This document shows positions 1 to 9,065 of a DNA stretch of 64,000 nucleotides, piece after piece. The position numbers and the translations under genes are program-made. Below the pieces are notes generated by a model that was given only the letters and a program-made list of their open reading frames with translations, was not told the DNA's origin and did not search any database. Source of the DNA: an uncultured Coriobacteriaceae bacterium (lineage in GTDB: Bacteria > Actinomycetota > Coriobacteriia > Coriobacteriales > Atopobiaceae); contig CADBCS010000008.1 in assembly GCA_902793195.1 (NCBI GenBank), positions 1-64,000 on the forward strand, given 5' to 3'. Every line of letters begins with the position of its first letter. Position 1 is the first letter of the stretch.

Positions 1-810
1 GTGTCTGATGCCGACGGCCATTACTTTGCGCTCATCAGCAGCAGGGACATGGTCAACCCGCAGAAGAAGTTCGTCATCCTGGTCGACCACGCCGAGGTCT
101 CCCAGATGGTTGACGGCATGGACGAGGCCGAGATCCTCGAGGTCGTCGACCACCATCGCGTGGGCACGCTCGAGACGCCTGGCCCCATCTTCTATCGTCT
201 GCAGCCCGTGGGATGCACCTGCACCATCATCTACGAGATGTTCCAGGAGAACGGCATCGAGATTCCGGCCAACATCGCCGGCCTCATGATGAGCGCCATT
301 CTGAGCGACACCCTGTGCTTCCGCTCGCCCACCTGCACGCCGCGCGACGAGTACGTGGGCAAGGAGCTCGCCAAGATCTGCGGCGAGGACCCCGACACCT
401 ACAGCGACGCGATGTTCGACGCGGGTGCCGACCTCGAGGGCCGCACGGCCGAGGAGGTCTTTAACTCCGACTTCAAGATCTTTAGCCGCGGCAACGTGAG
501 CTTTGGCGTGGGCCAGGGCTCCTACATGACCGAGAACAGCCGTAAGGCCGGCGAGGAGCTGCTCGCGCCGTACTTCGAGACCGCTGCCAAGGCCAAGGAC
601 GTCCCGATGATCTTCTACATGTTCACCGACATCAAGAGCCAGACCACCGAGATGCTCTATTGGGGCAACGGTGCCGAGCGCCTGTGCGCGCGCGCCTTTG
701 GCGCCGAGGCCAAAGACGGCATGGCCGTCCTGCCGGGCGTGGTGAGCCGCAAGAAGCAGGTTATCCCCGCCATGATGAACACCTTGGCCAAGCTGGAGGC
801 CGAGGAGTAG
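1..810 (+). CDS. Putative Mn-dependent inorganic pyrophosphatase, C-terminal part (5' truncated by window)
   Basis: C-terminal 269 residues of a family II (DHH/DHHA2) pyrophosphatase that hydrolyses PPi to phosphate in the cytosol. The DHH half shows VDHAE and the metal-binding DHHRVG; the DHHA2 half ends with the substrate-binding SRKKQV. It aligns closely with the C-terminal half of the complete paralogue at 2745-4421, including GLMMSAILSDTLCFRSPTCT, so the missing N-terminus should hold another DHH segment and a CBS/DRTGG insert. The GTG at base 1 falls inside the region matching the paralogue's CBS domain, so it is almost certainly not the true start. The stop is followed by a hairpin terminator. 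Confidence 0.9.
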   Translation: MSDADGHYFALISSRDMVNPQKKFVILVDHAEVSQMVDGMDEAEILEVVDHHRVGTLETPGPIFYRLQPVGCTCTIIYEMFQENGIEIPANIAGLMMSAILSDTLCFRSPTCTPRDEYVGKELAKICGEDPDTYSDAMFDAGADLEGRTAEEVFNSDFKIFSRGNVSFGVGQGSYMTENSRKAGEELLAPYFETAAKAKDVPMIFYMFTDIKSQTTEMLYWGNGAERLCARAFGAEAKDGMAVLPGVVSRKKQVIPAMMNTLAKLEAEE

Positions 811-834
811 GCAACATACCCGTAGCGTCAAACG

Positions 835-875
835 AGGTGCCACCCGGACGGCTCGCCGTCCAGGTGGCACCTTTT
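835..875 (+). terminator. Rho-independent terminator after the pyrophosphatase
   Basis: AGGTGCCACC at 835-844 pairs with GGTGGCACCT at 863-872, with an inner GGACGG/CCGTCC stem, followed by a short T run. It can serve both the upstream + strand gene and the convergent glucosidase. Confidence 0.75.
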
Positions 876-927
876 ACGCTGTGTGCCGCCTGCCCTTTGC
901 GATCGCGGTCTCCCTCGTCGTGCGCCG

Positions 928-2592
928 CTAACCCCAGATCACGGCCTCGAGGGGCCTGAGCGTTCCCGCGGTCGTCGGACCCTGCGATTCGGCGACCGGC
1001 GCAAGGCCAGCGACCACGGCCGTGTCGTAGGGCGCCTCCTCGTCCGAGAAGTTTGCGAGCGTCACGCTGCGCCTGTCGCCGAGCGTGCGCTCGAACGCGA
1101 GGATGCGCTCGTCGTCTGCCAGCAGCTCTCGCCAGTCGCCCGCGACCAGCTCGGTATGGCTCGTACGCAGCGCTGCGAGCAGGCGATACCACAGGAGCGG
1201 CGAGTCGGGGTCGCCCTCTTGGACGGCCACGTTGCACGTGGGGTAGTCGTCGTGTACCGGCAGCCACGGATTCCCGTCCGTTGCCCCCGCGTTCCTGGTG
1301 GCGTCCCATTGCATGGGCGTGCGCGCGTTGTCGCGCGAGAAGCGCGCGCAGGCCGCAAGCGCCGCCTGCTCGTCGAGCCCCTCGCTCAGGGCGAACTCGT
1401 ACTGGGCTCGCGTCTGCACGTCGTCGAACTCGTCGATCGACCTCCAGGTGGCGTTTCCGTAGCCTAGCTCCTCGCCTTGGTACACGAACGGCGTGCCGCG
1501 TGTGGAAAGAAGCACCGCAGCGAGCACCTTGGCCTTTTTGGCCAGCGGACCGTCGCAGCGGAAGAAGTTGACCGTCGAGCGCGGCTGGTCGTGGTTCTCG
1601 AAGAACGCGGGATACCAGCCGTTGGTCGCCGTTGCCCGCTGGCTCGCGCCTAGGGCCCGCTTGAGGTCGGTGAGCTTCCAGGTAACCGGGCGGCACCAGA
1701 TCTCGGCCTTGCCCACGGGAACGTGCATGTGACTGAACTCAAAGAGCATGTCGAAGACACCCTCGTCGCCCACCCATTGGTCGAGGTCCTTGGCGTCGAC
1801 GCCGTTGGCCTCGCCCACCATAAAGATGTCACGACCGTCGCGCACGGACGCCTTGAACTCATGCAGGTAGTCCAGGATGCCGGCCTGGTTGGCGGTGGCG
1901 TCGTGTATGGGGGAGAGGCCATCCTCGCCATCGATCGGTCCGTCCTCGAACGCGGGAGGCTTCTTGATGTAGGTTATGGCGTCGATGCGGAATCCGCCGA
2001 CGCCCTTGTTGGCCCACCAGTTCGCGATGTCGAAGAGGGCCTTGCGCACCTCGGGGCACTCCCAGTTGAGGTCGGGCTGTTGCTTGGCAAAGGTGTGCAG
2101 GTAGTACTGGCCGCGCTCCTCGCACCACTCCCAGGCGCTTCCGCCAAAGATGGACCGCCAGTTGGTGGGTGCGGATCCGTCCTCCCTGGCGTCTCGCCAT
2201 ATGTACCAGTCGGCCTTGTCGTTGTTTCGCGAGGAGCTTGACTCCACGAACCAATCGCACCTGTTTGACGTGTGGTTAAACACGAGGTCCATCACCACGC
2301 GGATGCCGTGCTCGCGACCACGCTCAATGAGCTCGTCCATGTTGGCCATGGTGCCAAAGGAGGGATCGATGGCGTAGTAGTCCTGCACGTCGTAGCCGTT
2401 GTCCACCATGGGGCTCTTGTAGCAGGGTGTGATCCACAGCGCACCGACGCCAAGCGAGTGCAGGTAGTCGAGCCGTGCGGTAATGCCGGCAATGGTGCCG
2501 GTTCCCTGGCCCGCCGTGTCAAGAAAGCTCTTGGGATACACCTCGTACGCGATGGTCTTTTGCCACCAGGCTAGGTTGCAGACGTCACTCAT
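928..2592 (-). CDS. GH13 alpha-glucosidase (oligo-1,6-glucosidase type)
   Basis: 554-residue cytoplasmic glycoside hydrolase of family 13, the usual length for oligo-1,6-glucosidase or trehalose-6-phosphate hydrolase. It would release glucose from short alpha-glucosides. The four GH13 regions are visible: DLVFNHTS (about 102-109), GFRIDAI with nucleophile D204, MVGEANG with acid/base E261, and ENHDQPR with D335. No signal peptide. The ATG at 2592 is preceded by AAGGAGG at good distance; longer upstream reading in this frame crosses the next gene and has no such site. It stands alone between two convergent pyrophosphatase paralogues. Exact substrate cannot be read from the sequence. Confidence 0.9.
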   Translation of the reverse strand: MSDVCNLAWWQKTIAYEVYPKSFLDTAGQGTGTIAGITARLDYLHSLGVGALWITPCYKSPMVDNGYDVQDYYAIDPSFGTMANMDELIERGREHGIRVVMDLVFNHTSNRCDWFVESSSSRNNDKADWYIWRDAREDGSAPTNWRSIFGGSAWEWCEERGQYYLHTFAKQQPDLNWECPEVRKALFDIANWWANKGVGGFRIDAITYIKKPPAFEDGPIDGEDGLSPIHDATANQAGILDYLHEFKASVRDGRDIFMVGEANGVDAKDLDQWVGDEGVFDMLFEFSHMHVPVGKAEIWCRPVTWKLTDLKRALGASQRATATNGWYPAFFENHDQPRSTVNFFRCDGPLAKKAKVLAAVLLSTRGTPFVYQGEELGYGNATWRSIDEFDDVQTRAQYEFALSEGLDEQAALAACARFSRDNARTPMQWDATRNAGATDGNPWLPVHDDYPTCNVAVQEGDPDSPLLWYRLLAALRTSHTELVAGDWRELLADDERILAFERTLGDRRSVTLANFSDEEAPYDTAVVAGLAPVAESQGPTTAGTLRPLEAVIWG

Positions 2593-2657
2593 GCGTGGCT
2601 CCTCCTTGTTTGCCGGCAGGAATGGGTGAGTTCTTGCGGCGCCGGGGAAATACGGAA

Positions 2658-2719
2658 GATTGTCCCCCCCGCGCGTGGGGCTCGCTGCCGTGGAGGGCCC
2701 GTGGGCGCGGGGGACAATC
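2658..2719. repeat. Imperfect inverted repeat with GGGGGACAATC arms
   Basis: GATTGTCCCCC at 2658-2668 faces GGGGGACAATC at 2709-2719, with GC-rich sequence between. It lies between the glucosidase start and the stop of the next minus-strand gene, so it may act as that gene's terminator. The GGGGACA core recurs elsewhere in intergenic DNA of this window. Confidence 0.55.
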
Positions 2720-2744
2720 CCTTGGCCTGTACGTGCGCACGACC

Positions 2745-4421
2745 TTACGACTGCTCCTCTTGCATGCGCTGAATCGTGGACATGAGCAGGGGGATGACCT
2801 GCTTCTTGCGGCTCACCACGCCGGGCAGGACGGCGCGTCCGTCCTTGGGATCCACGTCGAACGCGCGCGCAAGCAGACGCTCGGCATTCGGTCCGTAATA
2901 CAGCATCTCGGTCGTCTGGCTGCGGATGTCGGTGAACATGTAGTAGATGATGGGAACGTGCTTGGCCTCGGCCGCCGTGGGGAAGTAGAGTGCGAGCAGC
3001 TCCTCCGCGGCGCGTCGGCTCTGCTTGGTCATGTAGGTACCCTGGCCCACGCCAAAGCTCGAGTCGCCACGACTGAACACCTTGAAGTCGGAGTTGAACA
3101 CCTCGTCGGCCGTGCGTCCCGTGAGGTCTGCGCCGGCGTCGAACATCCTGTCGCTGTACGACTCGGGGTCCTCGCCGCAAATCTTGGCGAGCGCGCGTCC
3201 AACCTCGATGTCGTCCGAGGTGCAGGTGGGGGAGCGGAAGCACAGGGTGTCGCTCAGGATGGCGCTCATCATGAGGCCGGCGATGTTGGGTGGAGTCGTG
3301 ACCCCGTACTCCTGGAACATCTCGTAGATGATGGTGCAGGTGCTGCCCACCGGCTCGCAGCGATAGTATATGGGGCCGGGGGTCTCGATGGTTCCCACGC
3401 GATGGTGGTCGATGATCTCCATGATCTCGGCCTCGTTGATGCCCTCGACCGCCTGAGAGAGCTCGGCGTGGTCGACGAGGATGACGTGCTTCTTGTCCAC
3501 GTTGAGCAGGTTGGGGGAGCCCAGAACGCCCACATAGGCACCGCTCTGGTCGAGTACGGGGAAGAGGCGGTGCAGGGTGCGCGCCATCACGCGCCTCGCG
3601 TCCTCCACCGACGTGTTGATCGAGAAGGCGTTGATTCGCTCCTCGGGCAGCATCTTCGCGCGCACCGGTACCGACATGGTGATGAGGCGCGCGGCCGCAA
3701 ACGTGTCGTAATGCGTGGTGATGATGGTGCATCCGCGCTCCTCGGCGAGGTTGCGAATGACGTTGGTGACGTTGGCCTCGCAACATACGATGAGGCAGCC
3801 GGCGCCGGAGTCGAGCGCAAAGCGCTGGGACTCGTAGCGATTGGTCACCAGGACCGTGTCGCCGGGAGCGACGACGCCGTCCATCATCTCGGGCGTGGTG
3901 CCAATGGAGAGCTTGCCCATCTTGATAACGGCCTCGGGGTCGCCGATGATCATGTGGCCATCGAGGGTGTCGATGACGTTTTGGTACTTCGTGCGTGCGC
4001 GTGACAGGGCAAACGTGTCGAGGATGTCCATGTTCGCGTTGGCGATGTCCTTGACGGTGATCAGGCCCTGCAGGTCGTTCTCGCTGTCGGTGATGCAGAG
4101 CGTGCTCGAGGACATGTCGCGCATGAGGTTCCATGCCACGTGCAGGCTCGTCTCGCGATGGATACCCGGAAGCGGAATGACGTCGATGTCCTTGATCTGC
4201 GGTGCGACGCTCGTGATGAGGCGCGGCTCATCGAATCCAAAGTGGTCGAGCACGAACGCCGTCTCGCGGTTGAGCGATCCTGCACGACGGGCCTCGTAGC
4301 CTGTGGGGGTGCGGTCGACTTCGTTCTTGAGATACGCATAGGAGATGGCGGCGCAGATGCTGTCGGTGTCGGGGTTGAGGTGGCCGATAACATTGACCTT
4401 GCGGATGGAGTTTGGTGACAT
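2745..4421 (-). CDS. Putative Mn-dependent inorganic pyrophosphatase with CBS/DRTGG insert
   Basis: Complete family II pyrophosphatase of 558 residues, longer than the roughly 310-residue basic enzyme because a CBS-DRTGG-CBS regulatory insert, known in clostridial homologues to bind adenine nucleotides, separates the DHH halves. Visible motifs: HLNPDTDS near the N-terminus, VDHAE and DHHRVG in the second DHH part, and SRKKQV in the C-terminal DHHA2 domain. I chose ATG 4421 (MSPNSIRK) because AGGGAAG lies just upstream; an in-frame ATG at 4436 and a GTG at 4460 have no better site. It is paralogous to the truncated gene at 1-810 and points toward it. Confidence 0.9.
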   Translation of the reverse strand: MSPNSIRKVNVIGHLNPDTDSICAAISYAYLKNEVDRTPTGYEARRAGSLNRETAFVLDHFGFDEPRLITSVAPQIKDIDVIPLPGIHRETSLHVAWNLMRDMSSSTLCITDSENDLQGLITVKDIANANMDILDTFALSRARTKYQNVIDTLDGHMIIGDPEAVIKMGKLSIGTTPEMMDGVVAPGDTVLVTNRYESQRFALDSGAGCLIVCCEANVTNVIRNLAEERGCTIITTHYDTFAAARLITMSVPVRAKMLPEERINAFSINTSVEDARRVMARTLHRLFPVLDQSGAYVGVLGSPNLLNVDKKHVILVDHAELSQAVEGINEAEIMEIIDHHRVGTIETPGPIYYRCEPVGSTCTIIYEMFQEYGVTTPPNIAGLMMSAILSDTLCFRSPTCTSDDIEVGRALAKICGEDPESYSDRMFDAGADLTGRTADEVFNSDFKVFSRGDSSFGVGQGTYMTKQSRRAAEELLALYFPTAAEAKHVPIIYYMFTDIRSQTTEMLYYGPNAERLLARAFDVDPKDGRAVLPGVVSRKKQVIPLLMSTIQRMQEEQS

Positions 4422-4599
4422 GTCACTTCCCTGCATGCGTTGTTCCAGAGTAATGACCACAGTCTAAAAAGTGATGCAACCGATGCTAGGATGTTGTCGG
4501 CGGGGCGTTGGGATGGTTCGGCGGATGGATGTTGTCGTTGGGTCTACGTGTCAAACTCGGTAGAATGGAACGTGACTTGTTTTCGTGTTCGGAGGAAAG

Positions 4600-5319
4600 A
4601 TGAACAGACCAGCGCTTGGCATTCTCGGCGGGGTTGGCCCGCTTGCGACGGCCTATTTCATGAAGCTCATCATCGAGCGCACGCCCGCGCGTACCGACCA
4701 GGACCACATGCCCATGGTCGTAATCAACGACCCGCAGATACCCGACAGGACCGCCTTCATCCTCAACCGGCTCGAGGACGACCCGCTGCCCGAGATGGTC
4801 GCGGTGGCTCGGCGTCTGGAAACCTTTGGCGTGGACTACGTGGCCGTTCCCTGCAACACGGCCCACTACTTCTACGACGCGCTCATGCACGCGGTAAAGA
4901 TTCCCGTGCTCAACATTGTGGAGGAGACGGCAAGAGAGATCGCGAACCAGATCTCGACCCCCACAAAGGTGGGCGTCATGGCAACGGAGGGAACGATCTC
5001 GTCGGGTGTGTACGACATGTGGTTCGAGCCGCATGGCATCGAGGTCGTGGCGCCCGACGAGGCGGGCCAAAAGGTGCTCAACAGCCTCATCTACGACAAG
5101 GTCAAGGCGAACCAGCCCTACGACGAGCAGGAGCTTACAGACGTCGCCTGCGACCTGTTCGACCAGGGGTGTTCCGCGGTGGTGGTGGGCTGCACGGAGC
5201 TGTCGGTGGTCTTCCAGGGCATGCAAAAGAAGCCCGAGCACGTGTACGACTCCCTTGCCGTGCTGGCCGACCGCTGCGTCGAGCGATACATGTCCGAGCA
5301 TGGTGAGCGGCATGAGTGA
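4600..5319 (+). CDS. Aspartate/glutamate racemase family protein
   Basis: 239-residue member of the cofactor-independent Asp/Glu racemase superfamily. The N-terminus GILGGVGPLAT and two catalytic-type cysteines, C85 in VPCNTAH and C198 in VVGCTEL, are present, so an active two-base racemase (probably aspartate racemase) is expected. ATG 4600 is preceded by GGAGG four bases away; an in-frame ATG at 4585 lies upstream of that site. Its stop overlaps the start of the downstream HD-domain gene, indicating co-translation. D-aspartate may go to the cell wall, but that is inference. Confidence 0.85.
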   Translation: MNRPALGILGGVGPLATAYFMKLIIERTPARTDQDHMPMVVINDPQIPDRTAFILNRLEDDPLPEMVAVARRLETFGVDYVAVPCNTAHYFYDALMHAVKIPVLNIVEETAREIANQISTPTKVGVMATEGTISSGVYDMWFEPHGIEVVAPDEAGQKVLNSLIYDKVKANQPYDEQELTDVACDLFDQGCSAVVVGCTELSVVFQGMQKKPEHVYDSLAVLADRCVERYMSEHGERHE

Positions 5320-5944
5320 CGCAGGTTTGGAGCCCAAGGGCCGGGAGGTGCCTGTCGAGCACGACGAATACCACTTCTTCGCGCTGCTCTCGCGCCTCAA
5401 GTACATTGACCGGTGGGCGCTCATGAGAAGCTCGCAGCCCGAGAACCTTGCGGAGCATTCGCTGGAGGTGGCCATGATCGCCCACGCCCTGTGCGTGTTG
5501 GGCAACGAGCGTCATGGCAAGAGCCTCAATGCCGAGCGTGCCGCGCTCATGGGCATGTATCACGATGCGTCCGAGATAATAACGGGCGACATGCCCACGC
5601 CGGTGAAGTACTTCAACGCCGACATACGCCTGGCCTATGCCGAGGTCGAGAAGGCGGCCGAGTCCCGTCTGCTTGCCACGCTTCCCAGCGACATGCTGCC
5701 CGTGTACCAGGACGTCTTGGGGCATGGCGACGACTATCTACACCGCCTGGTAAAGGCGGCCGACAAGATCTCGGCATACATCAAGTGCGTGGACGAGAGC
5801 CATGCGGGCAACGAGGAGTTTAGGTGCGCGGCGACGAGCACGCGCGAGACCCTCTCTCGCATGGCGGAGGAGATGCCAGAGGTCGACGACTTCATGCGAG
5901 AGTTTCTGCCCTCCTACGGACGAACCCTCGACGAGTTGCTGTAG
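5312..5944 (+). CDS. yfbR: 5'-deoxynucleotidase, YfbR/HD-domain family
   Basis: 210-residue HD-domain phosphohydrolase close in length to E. coli YfbR, which removes phosphate from deoxyribonucleoside 5'-monophosphates. EHSLEV, the metal-binding HD in YHDASEIITGDMPTPVKY, and the later KAADKISAY aspartate are intact. ATG 5312 overlaps the end of the racemase gene by 8 bases with GGTGAG upstream; GTG 5303 and ATG 5300 are alternatives. A strong hairpin follows before the convergent fruA gene. Confidence 0.88.
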   Translation: MSDAGLEPKGREVPVEHDEYHFFALLSRLKYIDRWALMRSSQPENLAEHSLEVAMIAHALCVLGNERHGKSLNAERAALMGMYHDASEIITGDMPTPVKYFNADIRLAYAEVEKAAESRLLATLPSDMLPVYQDVLGHGDDYLHRLVKAADKISAYIKCVDESHAGNEEFRCAATSTRETLSRMAEEMPEVDDFMREFLPSYGRTLDELL

Positions 5945-6014
5945 GCGGGTCGCATGCGGTGCGCCGACGGCCTCTCCGCAGGTCATTGGGCTCTGCGACA
6001 GATACAACGCGAAA

Positions 6015-6053
6015 GGGAGAACGGCCCCCGCTCAACGCGGGGGCCGTTCTCCC
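6015..6053. terminator. Bidirectional hairpin between yfbR and fruA
   Basis: A perfect 16-bp stem: GGGAGAACGGCCCCCG at 6015-6030 pairs with 6038-6053 around a 7-base loop. It sits between convergent genes and has no long T tract on either side, so it is a likely shared terminator. Confidence 0.75.
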
Positions 6054-6105
6054 TGGCTTAGGGACGCTCTATGGATGCTCGACCAAAGAGCGCAAGGGAA
6101 GGGAC

Positions 6106-8064
6106 CTACTCCTCAATGGGCTTCTTCCAGAAGGAGAGGAGCAGAGCGCCAACGACGGAACCGGCCACAAGGGCGACGAGCCACATGAGCGGGTTGCCAA
6201 TGACGGCGATGACCCAGGCGCCGCCGTGCGGGGCGGGGCTGGTGCAGCCAAAGGCGGCGGAGAGAGCGCCTGCGACGGCGGAGCCAACGACGCAGGTGGG
6301 GATAACGTGACCGGGGTCGGCAGCGGCGAACGGGATGGCGCCCTCGGAGATGAAGGACAGACCCATGATGTAGTTCACCAGACCGGCGTCGCGGTCGGCC
6401 TTGCTCCACTTGTTCTTGAAGAACGTGGTGGAGAGGGCGATGACGATGGGAGGAACCATGCCGCCGACCATGCAGGCAGCCATGACGATTTGAGCGTTCG
6501 TGGCGGTTGCGGCGTCGGCACCAGCGGCGCTGGCGAGCAGGCCGGTGGAGAAGACGTAGGAGGCCTTGTTGAAGGGGCCACCGAAGTCGATGGACATCAT
6601 GCCGCCGACGATGGCGCCGAGCAGAACGATGTTAGCGCCCTGCATTCCGCCGAGGAAGTCGTTGATGGCAGTGTTGATCATGCCGAAGATCGGGTTGAGC
6701 ACGAACATGACGGCGCCGATGGCCAGGATGCCCAGCAGCGGGTAGAGGAGAATCGGCTTGATGCCCTCGAGGGACTCGGGCAGCGCGTCGCATGCCTTCT
6801 CGATGAACAGGGTCATGTAGCCAGCGAGGAAGCCAGCGGCAAGAGCGGCGAGGAAGCCACCGGAAACGCAGATGCTGTCGTCAAACGCGGGAGCGGTTGC
6901 GAGGTAGGCAAGGCTGATGCCCGACTTTGCCATGAGGCCGCCAACGACGCCGGGGGCCAGGCCAGGACGGTCGGCGATGGACATTGCGATGTAGCCAGCG
7001 AGGATCGGGAGCATCATGTCGAACGCGACGCCGCCAATCTGCTTGAAGAACGCCGCGATGGGGGTGGAGGAGCCGTAGTCGCCGGTGCCGGCAGCGCCCA
7101 TGTCTACCAGGAACGCGATGGCGATGAGGATGCCGCCGCCAATGACGAACGGAAGCATGTGGGAGACGCCGTTCATGAGGTGCTTGTAGATCTGAGCGCC
7201 AATGCCCTCAGTCTCGGCAGCAGCGCCGCCGCCAGCGGCCACGGTGCCCTCCTGTACGGGAGCCTCGTTGTTGAGGATGATGTTGATGAGCTTCTCGGGC
7301 TCGTTGATGCCTGCGGAGACGTTGGTGACGTACACCTGCTTGCCCGCAAAGCGCGCACGGTCGACGTTCTTGTCGGCGGCGATGATGATGCCCTTGCAGT
7401 TGGCGATCTCTTCGGCGGTGAGGACGTTCTTGGCGCCGGCGGAACCCTGCGTCTCGGCCTTGAGGGTCAGGCCCATCTCGGCGGCCTTCTTCTCGAGGTT
7501 CTCGGCGGCCATGTAGGTGTGCGCGATGCCCGTGGGGCAGGCGGTGATGGCCAGAATGTCGGGGCCGTTGCCGCCGGCGGCGGGGACGGCTGCCTTCTCG
7601 GCGTTGCGCTCGGCCTCGGCGTCGTCGATGACCTTGAGGAACTCGGCCGGCGTCTTGGCGGCGCGCAGCGCGTTGGCGAACTCCTCGTGCATGAGCATCG
7701 CGGAGAGGTTGGCCAGAATCTCGAGGTGCGTGTTGGCCTCGCCCTCGGGAGCCGCGATCATGAACATGAGGTCGGAGTTCTGTCCGTCGGGCGCCTTCCA
7801 GTCAACGCCACCAGGAACCGTCATTGCGGCCAGACCAGGCTTCTTAACAGCGGAGGTCTTTGCGTGGGGGATGGCGATGCCGTCGCCCACTGCCGTCGAA
7901 AACTCGGACTCGCGCTTGAGGATGGCCTCCTTGTACTGCGCCTTGTCCGCGATGTTGCCGCTTGCAACTTGCAAGGCGACAAGCTGGTCGATGGCGTCCA
8001 TCTGGTTAGACGCGGATGCGCCCACCTTTACGCCATCAGCCTTGAGCAAATCGGTGATCTTCAC
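6106..8064 (-). CDS. fruA: PTS fructose transporter subunit IIABC
   Basis: 652-residue fused phosphotransferase permease that imports fructose as fructose-1-phosphate. Domain order: EIIA (residues 1-150) with phospho-histidine H67 in AIPHAKTS; EIIB (about 168-262) with phospho-cysteine C176 in ITACPTGIAHTYMA; then the polytopic EIIC (about 295-650). A Gly/Ala-rich linker joins IIB and IIC. Start is GTG at 8064 with AAGGAAGGGG upstream. Last gene of fruR-fruK-fruA, separated from fruK by 98 bases that contain a GGGGACAGTCCCC inverted repeat. Confidence 0.95.
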   Translation of the reverse strand: MKITDLLKADGVKVGASASNQMDAIDQLVALQVASGNIADKAQYKEAILKRESEFSTAVGDGIAIPHAKTSAVKKPGLAAMTVPGGVDWKAPDGQNSDLMFMIAAPEGEANTHLEILANLSAMLMHEEFANALRAAKTPAEFLKVIDDAEAERNAEKAAVPAAGGNGPDILAITACPTGIAHTYMAAENLEKKAAEMGLTLKAETQGSAGAKNVLTAEEIANCKGIIIAADKNVDRARFAGKQVYVTNVSAGINEPEKLINIILNNEAPVQEGTVAAGGGAAAETEGIGAQIYKHLMNGVSHMLPFVIGGGILIAIAFLVDMGAAGTGDYGSSTPIAAFFKQIGGVAFDMMLPILAGYIAMSIADRPGLAPGVVGGLMAKSGISLAYLATAPAFDDSICVSGGFLAALAAGFLAGYMTLFIEKACDALPESLEGIKPILLYPLLGILAIGAVMFVLNPIFGMINTAINDFLGGMQGANIVLLGAIVGGMMSIDFGGPFNKASYVFSTGLLASAAGADAATATNAQIVMAACMVGGMVPPIVIALSTTFFKNKWSKADRDAGLVNYIMGLSFISEGAIPFAAADPGHVIPTCVVGSAVAGALSAAFGCTSPAPHGGAWVIAVIGNPLMWLVALVAGSVVGALLLSFWKKPIEE

Positions 8065-8107
8065 TTCTTGCCCCTTCCTTTCCGTTCCCTAACCTTTCCA
8101 TGCAACA

Positions 8108-8120
8108 GGGGACAGTCCCC
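8108..8120. repeat. GGGGACAGTCCCC palindrome in the fruK-fruA gap
   Basis: GGGGAC and GTCCCC around a single A form a near-perfect palindrome, followed by a GGGGCC/GGCCCC hairpin at about 8137-8154. It belongs to a dispersed GGGGACNGTCCC intergenic motif of this genome; it could attenuate fruA relative to fruK. Confidence 0.5.
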
Positions 8121-8162
8121 GGATTGCCTAACTCATGGGTGGGGCCAAGGCCCCGCGCCACG

Positions 8163-9065
8163 CTACAGCGTGGCAAGCAGTGCCTCGACCTCGGGCCTGG
8201 TGGCCAGGTCGGGCGAGAACGCGCTCGCGGAGCCGGTGCACAGGCCCATGCGGAACGCCTGCGCGTAGTCGCCGGTCTCGATGGTGCCGGCAACGAAGCC
8301 TGCGACCATGGAGTCGCCCGCGCCCACGGAGTTGACGACCTTGCCCTTGGGAGCCTCGCTCTTAACGACCTCGCCCTCCTCGGACACGAACACGGCGCCC
8401 TCGCCGGCCATGGAGATGAGCACGTTGCGTGCGCCCTGCTCCTGGAGCTTCTTGGCGTACGGCACGACCTCGTCCTTGGTGGTGAGCTTGACGCCAAAGA
8501 TGTCGCCCAGCTCGTGGTTGTTGGGCTTGATGACGAACGGGTGATACTTGAGCACGCGCGTGAGCAGGTCGCGCTCGGCATCGACGGCAATGTTGATGCC
8601 GCGACCCTCGAGGCGGCCCATGATGCGCTCGTACATGTCGCCGGGCAGGGTCGAGGGCACGCTGCCGGCGATCACGAGGTAGTCGCCTTCCTTGAGCTCG
8701 TCGAGCTTGGCGTACAGTGCCTCGATGTCGGCGTCGGTGATGTTGGGGCCAAGACCGTTGATCTCGGATTCCTCGTTGGACTTGACCTTAACGTTGATGC
8801 GGCTCATGCCCTCTGCGACCTCGATGAACTCGCAGGTGACGCCATACTTCTCCATGCTAGCGGCGATCTCGCGGCCGGTGAAGCCAGCCGTGAAGCCAAG
8901 GGCGGTGTTGTCGTGCCCCAGGTTCTTGAGGACGATGGAGACGTTGATGCCCTTGCCGCCAGGCAGGATGTTCTCGTAGTAGACGCGATTCACCTCCCCG
9001 AGCTTGAGGTCCTTGACCCGGACGATGTAGTCCAGGGAGGGATTGAAGGTGACTGTGTAAATCAT
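8163..9065 (-). CDS. fruK: 1-phosphofructokinase
   Basis: 300-residue PfkB-family kinase that converts fructose-1-phosphate to fructose-1,6-bisphosphate, the step after FruA uptake. The PfkB N-terminal NPSLDYIV and GGKGIN, and the C-terminal NSVGAGDSMVAGF with the catalytic aspartate, are all present. ATG 9065 has GGAGG upstream and overlaps the fruR stop by four bases (ATGA), so translation is coupled. Length is typical of FruK. Confidence 0.95.
   Translation of the reverse strand: MIYTVTFNPSLDYIVRVKDLKLGEVNRVYYENILPGGKGINVSIVLKNLGHDNTALGFTAGFTGREIAASMEKYGVTCEFIEVAEGMSRINVKVKSNEESEINGLGPNITDADIEALYAKLDELKEGDYLVIAGSVPSTLPGDMYERIMGRLEGRGINIAVDAERDLLTRVLKYHPFVIKPNNHELGDIFGVKLTTKDEVVPYAKKLQEQGARNVLISMAGEGAVFVSEEGEVVKSEAPKGKVVNSVGAGDSMVAGFVAGTIETGDYAQAFRMGLCTGSASAFSPDLATRPEVEALLATL

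Noticed and set aside
928..4134. A single 1068-residue minus-strand protein containing the glucosidase
   Set aside because: The N-terminal half is an out-of-frame reading of the pyrophosphatase gene; the glucosidase has its own strong ribosome site and ATG at 2592.
5824..8268. Long plus-strand reading opposite fruA
   Set aside because: It is the antisense of a well-supported fruA gene, low in complexity and without a start signal; typical of high-GC DNA.
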